64,000 nt of DNA from Psychrobacter immobilis (GCF_904846175.1 NZ_CAJGZM010000001.1:434001-498000); one strand, 5' to 3'; counted from the first letter of the stretch, positions 46,128-54,843 are shown. A program made the numbers and translations. Notes: generated by a model from the letters alone, not told the origin.

Positions 46128-47012
46128 CTATATTTTGTTTGTTTTAGCAAATATTCCACTTATAGTTCTTTCGCTTAAGTTCTTGATATTCATATCTGCT
46201 ATATAACTTACAAGCATACTTTGTGTCGGCAGTTTGCTAGCGTTTGAATTGTCAGTATTAGCGAATAGACTTTCTGTTATTTCACTATCTAATAACAATG
46301 ATTTCATCGTATTAATTAGCTGATACACGCTTGCTTGCGGTATATCATTTTCAGTAATAGCTGTTTGAGCTTGTAAGTTTTTCTTTAAAGCTTGAATATT
46401 TTCACGTTGTTCTATATAAACTTTTTTAGCTTCTTCTAAACGAGCTTCTAAGACTTGATTTTTGGCTAGTAAGGCTGAGTAATCATCATGAGTGATGGGT
46501 TTTAATTTATGAATATCAATATCTGAAAATAATGTTTTAGGCATATCATCAGCATGATACTCAACAATAAACTCTTTTAAGTCAGCAATTTTTATAGTTC
46601 GTCTGTCATGATTAATATGACCTATACCACTAATACCTAAGTCAGACTCTTTTTTATCTTTTTGACCATGTTTATAGTCACTGTTACCGCCATCTCTGCC
46701 CATTTTCAACTTACCATTTTCAAATGCTTGATGAAGTAATGCACATCTAGGCTCAACGCATTGAACGTATGGGTGCCTAACAATACTTCGGGACAGTGAA
46801 CTTTCATCTCCTTTTGGAACGCACTGAGCTAGTTCATTAGCTAATTCATTTCTAGGAATACCACACCATAAAATTGCTGTTTCTGCGACGGTTAAATATT
46901 CAAAATTATTTCTAATGTTGTCGCAATTATTAAACTGGGCGTAGTAACCCTGATTTTTAGTCATAATTGAATTGAATTGGTCGTAAAAACTTTTATCTTT
47001 ACTCACATTCAC
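46128..47012 (-). CDS. Hypothetical coiled-coil protein of the element
   Basis: 294 residues. The N-terminal part carries FEYLTVAETAILWCGIPRNEL (a helical motif often found in island proteins near P4-type integrases). A Lys/Asp-rich linker and a long heptad region (about 195-245) follow. No catalytic motif seen. It lies downstream of the repressor and upstream of the AlpA gene on the same strand, so a regulatory role is possible. It is AT-rich. Confidence 0.6.
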   Translation of the reverse strand: MNVSKDKSFYDQFNSIMTKNQGYYAQFNNCDNIRNNFEYLTVAETAILWCGIPRNELANELAQCVPKGDESSLSRSIVRHPYVQCVEPRCALLHQAFENGKLKMGRDGGNSDYKHGQKDKKESDLGISGIGHINHDRRTIKIADLKEFIVEYHADDMPKTLFSDIDIHKLKPITHDDYSALLAKNQVLEARLEEAKKVYIEQRENIQALKKNLQAQTAITENDIPQASVYQLINTMKSLLLDSEITESLFANTDNSNASKLPTQSMLVSYIADMNIKNLSERTISGIFAKTNKI

Positions 47013-47018
47013 ACCCCT

Positions 47019-47066
47019 ACACCCTTAAATTAAAGTAGGTGCAAGGCAGTGATAGCTTAAGGGTGT
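47019..47066. promoter_or_regulatory. Inverted repeat before the coiled-coil gene
   Basis: ACACCCTTAA (47019-47028) and TTAAGGGTGT (47057-47066) form a perfect 10-bp inverted repeat with a 28-base spacer, just upstream of the start at 47012. It is a candidate repressor-binding or leader element. Confidence 0.45.
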
Positions 47067-47148
47067 GAATAGCTATCGTTCGGGTAATTAATCCTAGCCT
47101 TGCATAATTGGCAAATAAAATGTTGACTGGTTGCGCGATACCTAATAG

Positions 47149-47856
47149 TTACCATCGGTCAATATTTGACCACTCCCAAACCCATCCTAATATTTCTATA
47201 TCTTTCATATCTTTATACTGAATAATCTCATTAGGATAATTAACATTATGACTTTTTATTAGTAAGCCACCGTCTGGCTGTCGAAATAAGTATCTAGTAC
47301 GGGTAGTTACACCGTGCTTAAAACAATAGATTTTTCCATCTTTTACGGTTTTATTACTTGAGTCTGCAGTACATCTTGCACCATTTGAAATACGCTTAGC
47401 CATACTGTCACCGTCGCATATGTAGCTAAAAGATGTTTTACTATTTGCACCAGACAATTTAGCGAAACTGGCCTTTATTCGTATTGTAGTATCAGGTTGT
47501 ACACTTATTAAATTTGTATGCTTTAAACATGTTTCTGTTATTTCCGAATAGTGCGGTATTTCTACTTCATCAGTAAGGTGTGATTTATTGGAACTCACTT
47601 CTAAAACATTCTCATCATTATTTAACTGGAATGAGGATAGGATCATCTCGCCTGTGCCATTGGCTAGCCATTCAGGTTGAACTCCAAATAGCGTTGCAAT
47701 CTCTACAATACGTGAAGTACTCTTACTTAATCCTCTTTCTAACTCACTATAAGTTGACTGCTTCATATTAAGTATGTTGATCTCAATATCTTTTTGAGTA
47801 AGTCCTGCAAACTTTCTTGCTAGTTTTAGTCTGTCTTTTAATTCTAGGTCGCTCAT
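47149..47856 (-). CDS. CI-like repressor with S24 peptidase-type domain
   Basis: 235 residues. The N-terminal XRE-type helix-turn-helix (about 8-65: ARKFAGLTQKDIEINILNM, STYSELERG) joins a C-terminal S24/LexA-type domain with Ser151 in CDGDSMAKRI. The partner Lys normally found in the VKRL-like strand appears to be replaced by Arg (about 188 in RTRYLF), so self-cleavage may be lost. It probably represses the element's early promoters. It lies between the integrase and the rest of the regulatory genes. Confidence 0.8.
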   Translation of the reverse strand: MSDLELKDRLKLARKFAGLTQKDIEINILNMKQSTYSELERGLSKSTSRIVEIATLFGVQPEWLANGTGEMILSSFQLNNDENVLEVSSNKSHLTDEVEIPHYSEITETCLKHTNLISVQPDTTIRIKASFAKLSGANSKTSFSYICDGDSMAKRISNGARCTADSSNKTVKDGKIYCFKHGVTTRTRYLFRQPDGGLLIKSHNVNYPNEIIQYKDMKDIEILGWVWEWSNIDRW

Positions 47857-47926
47857 AACGCTTTGCCTAATTTAAGAATTTAACCCAATAACACATATCA
47901 ATAGTTTTTAATTTTTGACCAACATA

Positions 47927-49129
47927 TTAAGATTTATCCAATTTGCCAGCATAAGCATCATCAATGAAGTTTGCCCATTGGTGCATCATGTCTATTCTAT
48001 ATGGCAAGTGCTGCGCCCCGTTATAGGCTGCACTGATCTTGTTTTCTCTATCATGTGCCAGCTGTAGCTCTATGGCTTCGTGCATAAACTCTTTTTCATG
48101 CAGTGTGGTACTGGCAAGCCCTCTAAACCCGTGCCCCGTCATCTTACCTTTATAGCCCATATTCCATAGGGCATTAATAAATGCGCTTTGACTATAAGGC
48201 TTACGGGTTGAGGTATTAAAGAAAACATACTGATCCGAAAAGCCTAGCTCTTTGATCTGCTTTAATATCGCTACTGCTTGCGGTGCTAGTGGCACAATAT
48301 GCAAACGCCTAGCTTTCATCTTTTCAGCTGGGACAGTCCATAAGCCACGATTAAAATCTATGTCCTGCCATTCCATAAATCTAAGCTCATTGGTGCGCAC
48401 AAACGTATAGCATAAAAACCATAAGCCTAGCTTCACCAGTACATCACCTTGATAAGCATTAATATCTTTTAGTAGCTTAGGTAATTGCTGGCTGGTAATG
48501 CGACTATGATTGACGGTTTTGTGTGGCTTGATGGCTTCGGCTAGGTCGGTGGCTGGGTTATGCGTGGCTAGTCCATTGCGTATAGCGTGCTTGAATATCT
48601 GCCCTATCTCTCTAATAGTCCGCCTTGCCATTTCATTAGCGCCGCGGCTCTCTACTGCTTTACCGATAGCCAAAACATCAGGCGCGGTAATGTCGTTTAT
48701 GTTCTTTTGACCAATAGAGGGCTTTACATCGCGCATGTAAGCGGAATAGTTACGGGAAAAGGTGCTTTCTGCTAGGTAGGTTTTGCGTTCTGCATACCAT
48801 GACTGGGCTATGTTATCGAAAACATTTAAACCATCTTGGCTGGCTTGCTGCTCTCTCTTATGGTCTTTAGGGTTCACACCATCAGCTATTAAGCGTTTGA
48901 TCTCAATATTGCGCTGGCGTGCATTTTGGAGGCTCATTACTGGATAAGTGCCAATAGTGAGGGTTTGCTGCTTACCTTGCCAGCGATAGGCGCTGATCCA
49001 TGACTTAACGCCCGTATAACGCACCCATAATTGCAGCCCGTTACCATCGCTATGCTTATCAGGTCGCTTTGTATCAATCGAGGTGCTACTGGGCTGTAGC
49101 TTATTGATAACGGTATGAGTTAAGGGCAT
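47927..49129 (-). CDS. int: Tyrosine integrase, P4/CP4 type, ssrA-specific
   Basis: 400 residues. An N-terminal DUF4102-type arm-binding domain (about 1-90) is followed by a core-binding domain (about 105-190) and the catalytic domain. Catalytic residues Arg245 (FVRTNEL), His333 and Arg336 (HGFR), His359 and Tyr369 are all present, so it should be active. It lies 160 bases from the att core in ssrA, as expected for an integrase of an element inserted there. Confidence 0.93.
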   Translation of the reverse strand: MPLTHTVINKLQPSSTSIDTKRPDKHSDGNGLQLWVRYTGVKSWISAYRWQGKQQTLTIGTYPVMSLQNARQRNIEIKRLIADGVNPKDHKREQQASQDGLNVFDNIAQSWYAERKTYLAESTFSRNYSAYMRDVKPSIGQKNINDITAPDVLAIGKAVESRGANEMARRTIREIGQIFKHAIRNGLATHNPATDLAEAIKPHKTVNHSRITSQQLPKLLKDINAYQGDVLVKLGLWFLCYTFVRTNELRFMEWQDIDFNRGLWTVPAEKMKARRLHIVPLAPQAVAILKQIKELGFSDQYVFFNTSTRKPYSQSAFINALWNMGYKGKMTGHGFRGLASTTLHEKEFMHEAIELQLAHDRENKISAAYNGAQHLPYRIDMMHQWANFIDDAYAGKLDKS

Positions 49130-49141
49130 TGGGTTATCCTT

Positions 49142-49192
49142 TGTTGGTATTGAGCGCGTGTATAAACTCTAATACCAACAATAATACCAACA
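49142..49192. promoter_or_regulatory. Integrase arm-type sites, right end
   Basis: AATACCAACA at 49171-49180 and 49183-49192, and the same sequence inverted (TGTTGGTATT) at 49142-49151, upstream of the integrase start. The same decamer occurs at the other end of the element (37807-37829). Confidence 0.7.
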
Positions 49193-49250
49193 TTCTATAT
49201 AGGACGCTATACCCCTACATAAACCTCAATACCTGAAAAACGCCCAAAAT

Positions 49251-49283
49251 AAAGGGCTAACAGTCTATGACGGTCAGCCCTTT
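49251..49283 (-). terminator. Element-supplied terminator for ssrA
   Basis: Arms 49251-49261 and 49273-49283 pair over 11 positions. The single exception is a G-U in the minus transcript but an A-C mismatch on the plus strand, so it works for ssrA. It is 10 bases past the 3' end of ssrA and has a short T-rich tail. Confidence 0.7.
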
Positions 49284-49290
49284 ATCGTTG

Positions 49291-49307
49291 TTTGGTGGAG
49301 ATGGCGG
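49291..49307 (-). repeat. Right attachment site (attR core) within ssrA
   Basis: 17 bases identical to 37731-37747. 15 of them are the 3' terminal bases of tmRNA, so insertion rebuilds a complete ssrA. Confidence 0.9.
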
Positions 49308-49671
49308 GAGTTGAACCCGCGTCCGCCAGCATTACGCTCATGAATCTACATGTTTAGTTTCTGTCTTTAATTTTAGTCTGCACCGATCCGACAGTCAGGA
49401 TGGATTAGCCGATTCTCTACTTTTGAACCCAAGCGATTGAGACAATCCCTTGTGGCGATCCTACATGCGGACGCTTCAACTTAGTTGACCAACTGTAGGT
49501 GATCAGCAACTAAGTAAACAGGATTTAAACCATGTAAACAGGGTTTAAGCTGCTAGAGCGTAATTTTCGTCGTTTGCGACTATAACAATATATGTTTGAT
49601 TAACGAGAGGACATATACTCTCGACATGCATCATTGAGTTTCATCACCAGCGTCGAAGCCAGAACATCCCC
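49293..49671 (-). ncRNA. ssrA: Transfer-messenger RNA (tmRNA)
   Basis: 379 bases. The 5' end GGGGATGTTCTGGCTTCGAC pairs with the 3' tRNA-like part, which ends GGTTCAACTCCCGCC...CCA. The tag reading frame (49545-49577) encodes ANDENYALAA and a TAA stop. It rescues stalled ribosomes and marks the products for degradation by ClpXP with SspB, which is encoded at 10907. The 3' end is the insertion site of the element. Confidence 0.97.
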
Positions 49672-49684
49672 AATAAGGCCGATG

Positions 49685-49714
49685 ATTATATAGCATATAT
49701 ACGTCCGCTTGCAA
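49685..49714 (-). promoter_or_regulatory. Sigma-70 promoter of ssrA
   Basis: On the minus strand TTGCAA (49714-49709), an 18-base spacer and TATAAT (49690-49685) lie 14 bases before the mature tmRNA 5' end. Confidence 0.7.
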
Positions 49715-49756
49715 CCTATTGGACGTCCGTATTACATTACGTTACAGCTGAATCAT

Positions 49757-50428
49757 TTAAGCCAAGACTTTATTTAACCATTTACCGATATTTTGAATCT
49801 GCGGCATACATACTTGATGTGCCATCGGATAGGTATTATAGGCAACATTGTAGCCTTTAGCGGATAAAAGCTGCTGAGCCTGCTCACCTAAGATGACCGG
49901 AACAACAGGGTCGTGCGTACCATGCTCTATTAATATCGGCATGTCTTTATTAGCATCGCTATAGGCAATGTTATCATTGGTCGCGAGATACGTAGATAGT
50001 GCCATCAAGCCAGCTAAACGCTCTGGATAACCAAGTGCCACATGATACGCTACTGCCCCGCCCTGCGAAAATCCTGCAATCACAATATGCTCAGGTTTAA
50101 CACCGCGCTCAATCTCACGAGTAATCAAATCCTGTATTTGCTGCGCAGACGCTTCAATCTGATTCACATCAACTTTACGTTCAAGGCTCATCTCTAAAAT
50201 GTCATACCATGCTGGCATCACCATTCCACCATTAACCGTCACTGGAATATTGGGCGCATGCGGAAAAATAAAACGTACGGCCATATCGTCAGCCAAACCA
50301 AGCTGCGGTACCACTGGCTCAAAATCATGACCACTAGCACCCAAGCCATGAAGCCAGATGACAGCTCTATCTATCTGTTTTTGTGCCGGGTTATGTTCAA
50401 CAATAACTGCATCCAAGTAATTACTCAT
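49757..50428 (-). CDS. Carboxylesterase/phospholipase, alpha/beta hydrolase
   Basis: 223 residues of the small cytoplasmic carboxylesterase family. The oxyanion region HGLGASG, nucleophile Ser121 in GFSQGG, Asp173 in GTHDPVVP and His204 in MAHQ form the triad. No signal peptide. It hydrolyses short acyl esters by family; the natural substrate is unknown. Confidence 0.9.
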   Translation of the reverse strand: MSNYLDAVIVEHNPAQKQIDRAVIWLHGLGASGHDFEPVVPQLGLADDMAVRFIFPHAPNIPVTVNGGMVMPAWYDILEMSLERKVDVNQIEASAQQIQDLITREIERGVKPEHIVIAGFSQGGAVAYHVALGYPERLAGLMALSTYLATNDNIAYSDANKDMPILIEHGTHDPVVPVILGEQAQQLLSAKGYNVAYNTYPMAHQVCMPQIQNIGKWLNKVLA

Positions 50429-50514
50429 AATTTTTAGCGTCCTTTAACTAATAAATAAAACTGATATTGAAATTAGGCTTTATAAGCTGCATCATTCACG
50501 TTTTAAATGTTCAC

Positions 50515-50565
50515 AAAAAAACCCTCTAGCGTATCTAATAGACCAGCAGTAGATGCGATAAAGGG
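50515..50565 (-). terminator. Probable terminator of aroC
   Basis: In the minus transcript an imperfect stem (CGCATCTA with TAGATACG, then CCCT with AGGG) ends in seven T. It begins about 24 bases past the aroC stop. Confidence 0.55.
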
Positions 50566-50588
50566 CAAATCAATTTACGACCAATACT

Positions 50589-51692
50589 CTAAGTAATCGA
50601 TTCTACTGGCTGCTTAACATCAGCATTTTGACCGCGATGACGCAGATAATGATCGAGTAAAACAATGGCTAGCATCGCTTCAGCAATAGGTGTTGCACGC
50701 ACACCTACGCAAGGGTCATGACGACCTTTGGTCAGCATATCGACCGACTCGCCTTGGCTATTGATACTCTTGCCAGCGGTAGTAATACTAGAGGTTGGCT
50801 TAAGCGCGATACTGACACGGATATCTTGTCCTGACGAGATACCGCCCAATACACCGCCAGCATGATTAGCAGTAAAACCCTCTGGCGTCATCTCATCACG
50901 TGAGCTATGCCCAAATTGCCCTGCTACCGCCATACCATCACCCACCTCAACACCTTTTACAGCATTGATACTCATCATGGCATGGGCAATATCTGCATCT
51001 AAACGATCAAATACTGGCTCACCCAAGCCTACTGGGACGCCACTTGCGATAATTTCAAGACGGGCGCCACAACTCGTACCTTCACGGCGTAAACTGTCTA
51101 TCAAGCTCTCAAAGCGACTGACTGCTTCTTTATCCGCACAGAAAAACGGATTGCTATTCACAAAATCCCAATCAATTTTACTTGGCTCTAGAACATTACT
51201 GTACTCATTACCGATTTGGGTCACATGACCTCGGATTTGCACACCTAAGCGCTCATGCAAGTATTTTTTGGCAATAGCACCTGCCGCCACACGCATGGCA
51301 GTCTCACGCGCTGATGAGCGACCGCCACCACGATAGTCTCGAAAGCCATACTTCATGCTATAGGTGTAATCAGCATGACCGGGACGGAAAGTGTCTTTAA
51401 TCTCGCCATAGTCTTTAGATTTTTGATTGGTATTACGAATCAGCAAACCGATAGAGGTACCCGTCGTTTTACCTTCAAAGACGCCAGAGATAATCTCAAC
51501 TTCATCAGATTCGCGGCGCTGGGTCGAGTATTTAGAAGTACCCGGCTTGCGGCGATCCAAATCTATTTGCAAGTCGGCTTCAGATAAGGCTAAACCTGGT
51601 GGCACGCCATCGACGATTGCCATAAGACCTGCACCATGCGATTCACCGCAGGTGGTGACGGTAAAAAGCTGTCCAATACTATTGCCTGCCAT
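50589..51692 (-). CDS. aroC: Chorismate synthase
   Basis: 367 residues, the usual length. Signatures are [19 protein letters not shown] at the start, [14 protein letters not shown], the [11 protein letters not shown] loop and GGISSGQDI, all near the FMN and EPSP site. It makes chorismate, the last step of the shikimate pathway. The prmB-aroC order is common in gammaproteobacteria and the gap to prmB is 61 bases. Confidence 0.96.
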   Translation of the reverse strand: MAGNSIGQLFTVTTCGESHGAGLMAIVDGVPPGLALSEADLQIDLDRRKPGTSKYSTQRRESDEVEIISGVFEGKTTGTSIGLLIRNTNQKSKDYGEIKDTFRPGHADYTYSMKYGFRDYRGGGRSSARETAMRVAAGAIAKKYLHERLGVQIRGHVTQIGNEYSNVLEPSKIDWDFVNSNPFFCADKEAVSRFESLIDSLRREGTSCGARLEIIASGVPVGLGEPVFDRLDADIAHAMMSINAVKGVEVGDGMAVAGQFGHSSRDEMTPEGFTANHAGGVLGGISSGQDIRVSIALKPTSSITTAGKSINSQGESVDMLTKGRHDPCVGVRATPIAEAMLAIVLLDHYLRHRGQNADVKQPVESIT

Positions 51693-51753
51693 ATTTATCC
51701 TTAAATAACTGAAGTCGATCTTTGATTATTTTGACTATTGTGTCAATCTTGAT

Positions 51754-52926
51754 TTATTGATTGCTATCTAATAACTGTACGTAATTAGCGAATAGTGAAT
51801 GATAGCTCATCAACTCATCATAAGTAATCGCAAAAATACCGTGACCACCATGAGCAAACTTTAACCAATCAAATTGAATTTCAGGATAAGCTTGCTTTAA
51901 CGCCCACTCACTATCGCCTACTTCACAAACTAGCAAGCCTTCAGGGCTTAGATAATCTGGTGCTTCAAATAAGATACGATGTACCAAGTCCAAGCCATCT
52001 TGACCAGCAGCTAACGCATGCTCAGGCTCATATAAAAACTCTGGCGGCAAATCTGCCATAATCGCGGCATCGACATAGGGAGGATTAGTCACAATCAGTT
52101 CATATTGATGTTCGGCAGGAATCTTAGCAAATAAGTCAGATTCAATCACGTTCACTTGATGACCAAGATCATGATGATCGACGTTGACCATCGCAACTTC
52201 TAGCGCCGCTTTATCAATATCAACCGCATCTACTAGGGCATCAACAAAACGGGTCGCCAGCGCGATAGCAATACAACCAGAACCGGTGCATAAATCTAAA
52301 ATACGCTCAGGCTGTGACAACTGCTTAATCTCTAAGCCATGATCATAAAAAGCCGGTGATTGATTATTGACATTAGTGCCAACTGGCTTTGCCAACTCAC
52401 TAATCTCAAAGTATGGATGGAACTGCTGGCGAATCAGCTCAGCGATAGGCGAGCGCGGAATTAAAACCCGTTCATCGACATAAAAAGGCAAGTCACAGAA
52501 ATAAGATAGATTAATGAGATAACTTAACGGCTTACGCTCAGCGATACGCTCTTCTAGCAAGCTTAAGACAAGCTGCTTCTCTGATGTGGTCAGGCGACAA
52601 TCCAAAATCTGCTCATTGGCAGCCCAATCTAGAGACAAAGAATGCAACACAATCGCAGAGGCTTCAGCGAACTCATCTGTCGTTCCTTGGGCTACCACCA
52701 CATCATAATTGCGTAATTGCGTGACTGCGAAACGAATAAAATCACGGATACTGACTAGCTGCTCACGTGCTTCTTCAAGCTCTGCATGCAGGTTAGCAAG
52801 CTCATCGTGCTCAACGAGCAGACCTGTTTTTAAATCGTATTCCAGCTCATCATCTAAGCCTTGCGACTCATCATCAAAATACTGATTTTGAAACTCTTCT
52901 GCGCTCATGGTTTGGTCTTCTGACAT
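51754..52926 (-). CDS. prmB: Ribosomal protein L3 N5-glutamine methyltransferase
   Basis: 390 residues. The SAM-binding motif LDLCTGSGCIAIALA and the glutamine-binding NPPY (in IVTNPPYVDA) define the HemK/PrmB family. Position upstream of aroC on the same strand favours PrmB over PrmC. The protein is about 80 residues longer than the E. coli enzyme because of an acidic N-terminal extension (about 1-60, rich in Asp and Glu). Met7 is an alternative start. Confidence 0.88.
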   Translation of the reverse strand: MSEDQTMSAEEFQNQYFDDESQGLDDELEYDLKTGLLVEHDELANLHAELEEAREQLVSIRDFIRFAVTQLRNYDVVVAQGTTDEFAEASAIVLHSLSLDWAANEQILDCRLTTSEKQLVLSLLEERIAERKPLSYLINLSYFCDLPFYVDERVLIPRSPIAELIRQQFHPYFEISELAKPVGTNVNNQSPAFYDHGLEIKQLSQPERILDLCTGSGCIAIALATRFVDALVDAVDIDKAALEVAMVNVDHHDLGHQVNVIESDLFAKIPAEHQYELIVTNPPYVDAAIMADLPPEFLYEPEHALAAGQDGLDLVHRILFEAPDYLSPEGLLVCEVGDSEWALKQAYPEIQFDWLKFAHGGHGIFAITYDELMSYHSLFANYVQLLDSNQ

Positions 52927-53254
52927 ATCACACCTTGCTGATTACATGCTCACTAACTACATGCGTATGGGTTAAATCACTGTCGATTAGCAGCTGATTT
53001 ATTAAATAAAAAACGTGTCAGCCATTATAGACGCAAACATCATCCTGCGCCAATGACTGTGTTTGTTACTACTATGTTTTTTATGGCAAAAAAAATTGCC
53101 TACCTTTTATTCTGTTAGATTTAGGTATTTGGTAAAGTGAGATTGAGTAATACGATAACATTTAAATATAAAGTAGAAAATTAGCACTATTAGTAAAAAT
53201 TACCGGCAACTCTATACCCAGCATGACTAAATTATTTCCCAACTGTAGTGAATA

Positions 53255-53271
53255 CGTCAACCGTTGACGTT
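53255..53271. promoter_or_regulatory. Perfect dyad upstream of the L,D-transpeptidase gene
   Basis: ACGTCAAC-C-GTTGACGT, two perfect 8-bp arms around one base, about 100 bases before the likely start. It is a candidate operator. The remaining DNA from 52927 to 53369 shows nothing else I can name. Confidence 0.5.
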
Positions 53272-53369
53272 TAGCAAGCCCTAAACGAAAAAAGATGTGT
53301 CAAAAGTTTGCGAAGCATTCAAATTATGCGCATAATAGCCCCATTAGTTATAACCATAAGTATCCCAAT

Positions 53370-54740
53370 ATGATGAAAATGAAGCCCCTTATTACTGCTA
53401 TATCAATTGCTATCGTTAGTGCCAGCGTTAGCGTTGTTGCCGCACCTGCGGACACGACGCGTACCTTGCCAGTACGTAAAGCTGATTCAATGCCTACTAT
53501 TACTCAGCCTAGCATTGCCAAAAAAGTCAGCCTTGATGTGCAGGAAAATCGCAGCAGCTCACTTGATGGTGGTACTGCTACACCGACTGCCAATAAAGCC
53601 CAAGCCAAGCCATCTGATCGTATGACCCAGCTGATTGACGCAAAGCAAGAAGCAGAAGAAGATTCAGCAGCTGTCAGCGCTGACAATATGAGCGTAGAAG
53701 AACTGGCTCGTAAAGATGTGCAGTCGGATAGCACCGATGATATAAGCGATGGTCAAGTCGTCGCTGCTCCTAGCGCAGCAAGTACTGATAGCGCAAACGA
53801 CACTTCTATTAAAAGTATCGAAGATGTGGATGGTAAAAAGCATACCACGCTGAACTTATCGGATTACGCCAAGCAAGTAAACGGTGCCAGTTGGTCGCCG
53901 AATATGAAAGTCAACTCTGCAATGACCATCAAAATGCAGGCGCTATTGGATTGGAACCATGCCTCTCCGGGTGCTATCGATGGCGGTTGGGGTATGAACA
54001 GTAAAAAAGCACTGATTAACTTTCAAACCATGAAAGGCTTGCCAGCGACTGGTAAAATGGATCAGAAAACGTGGGATGCTCTAAATAAAAACATTCCAGC
54101 CAATAAGCCTGTGCTAGTAACTTATACCATCACTGAAGATGATGTAAATACTAACTTTGCTACCACGCCTGCAGGTTCAGAAGCCAAGTCAAAAATGAAA
54201 GGCTTATACTATCAAGACATCAAAGAGATGTTTGGTGAGCGCTTCCATATGGATGTGCGTTATTTAGATAAATTGAATAAAAACAAGCAGTATAAAGCGG
54301 GCGAAACCATCACTGTTTTGAATACCCGTGCCCCACTTAAGCAGCGTATCAACCGCGTGGTCGCCAATAAAGCCGACAAAACCTTATATGCTTATAACGA
54401 TGATAAATTGGTCGCCACTTATCCAACCACCATTGGTAGTGATGCCACGCCATCACCGCAAGGGTCATTTAAAATCATTAACAAGGTAAAAATGCCTTGG
54501 TATAAAGCCACTGTCGGTAATGGCGCAGATAAAAAAATCCATATGCTACCACCAGGCCCAAATAGCCCTGTCGGTGTGGTATGGATGGGCTTATCTAAAC
54601 CATCGTATGGTATTCATGGCTCACCAAAACCTGAAGGTATTAGCCGTCAAGCCTCGGCAGGCTGTGTACGTCTGACCAACTGGGACGTGTTAGAGGTTTA
54701 TGCCAATATCGAAAATGGCGCAACCGTTGAGCTAAAATAG
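53370..54740 (+). CDS. L,D-transpeptidase (YkuD family) with peptidoglycan-binding domain
   Basis: About 456 residues. A signal peptide (MKPLITAISIAIVSASVSVVAA) is followed by a long Ser/Asp/Ala-rich linker. A PG_binding_1 module comes next (NHASPGAIDGGWGMNSKKAL, FQTMKGLPATGKMDQKTW), then a LysM-like stretch (AGETITVLN) and the YkuD domain with HGSPKP and SAGCVRL; its Cys is the nucleophile. It would form 3-3 cross-links or attach proteins in the periplasmic wall. The frame opens at 53295. I use the ATG cluster at 53370-53379 because the signal peptide starts there. Confidence 0.9.
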   Translation: MMKMKPLITAISIAIVSASVSVVAAPADTTRTLPVRKADSMPTITQPSIAKKVSLDVQENRSSSLDGGTATPTANKAQAKPSDRMTQLIDAKQEAEEDSAAVSADNMSVEELARKDVQSDSTDDISDGQVVAAPSAASTDSANDTSIKSIEDVDGKKHTTLNLSDYAKQVNGASWSPNMKVNSAMTIKMQALLDWNHASPGAIDGGWGMNSKKALINFQTMKGLPATGKMDQKTWDALNKNIPANKPVLVTYTITEDDVNTNFATTPAGSEAKSKMKGLYYQDIKEMFGERFHMDVRYLDKLNKNKQYKAGETITVLNTRAPLKQRINRVVANKADKTLYAYNDDKLVATYPTTIGSDATPSPQGSFKIINKVKMPWYKATVGNGADKKIHMLPPGPNSPVGVVWMGLSKPSYGIHGSPKPEGISRQASAGCVRLTNWDVLEVYANIENGATVELK

Positions 54741-54762
54741 TTAGTAGTTCATGCTAGCGAAT

Positions 54763-54798
54763 AAAAAAGACCTTGATGCGTAATCGAGGTCTTTTTTT
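54763..54798 (+). terminator. Terminator of the L,D-transpeptidase gene
   Basis: AAAAAAGACCTTGA (54763-54776) pairs with TCGAGGTCTTTTTT with one mismatch, and a T run follows. Confidence 0.85.
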
Positions 54799-54843
54799 GC
54801 TTAAAATAATACAAACTCTTAATATAAATTATAAGCCAATAAA

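Larger units (their letters stand above)
37731..49307. mobile_element. Integrated element in ssrA, candidate phage satellite (about 11.6 kb)
   Basis: The element is bounded by the 17-bp direct repeat TTTGGTGGAGATGGCGG (37731-37747 and 49291-49307). The right copy is the 3' end of ssrA. Next to it are a P4-type integrase, a CI-like repressor, a coiled-coil protein, an AlpA-like regulator, six small or overlapping genes and a DUF927 primase/helicase. A repeat-rich non-coding block and cargo genes follow. Virion, lysis, terminase and conjugation genes are absent. Gene order (int, regulator, alpA, primase, ori-like, cargo) is that of P4-like/PICI-type satellites. Classification as a satellite, rather than a decayed prophage or plain genomic island, is an inference. 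Confidence 0.85.

Noticed and set aside
46024..46206. A 60-codon plus-strand frame near the TTGCAA array
   Set aside because: It crosses the end of a well-supported minus-strand gene and the operator-like array, and has no ribosome binding site.
37731..49307. Conjugative or plasmid-derived island
   Set aside because: No relaxase, type IV secretion, partition or toxin-antitoxin gene was seen. The integrase-AlpA-primase order fits a satellite better.
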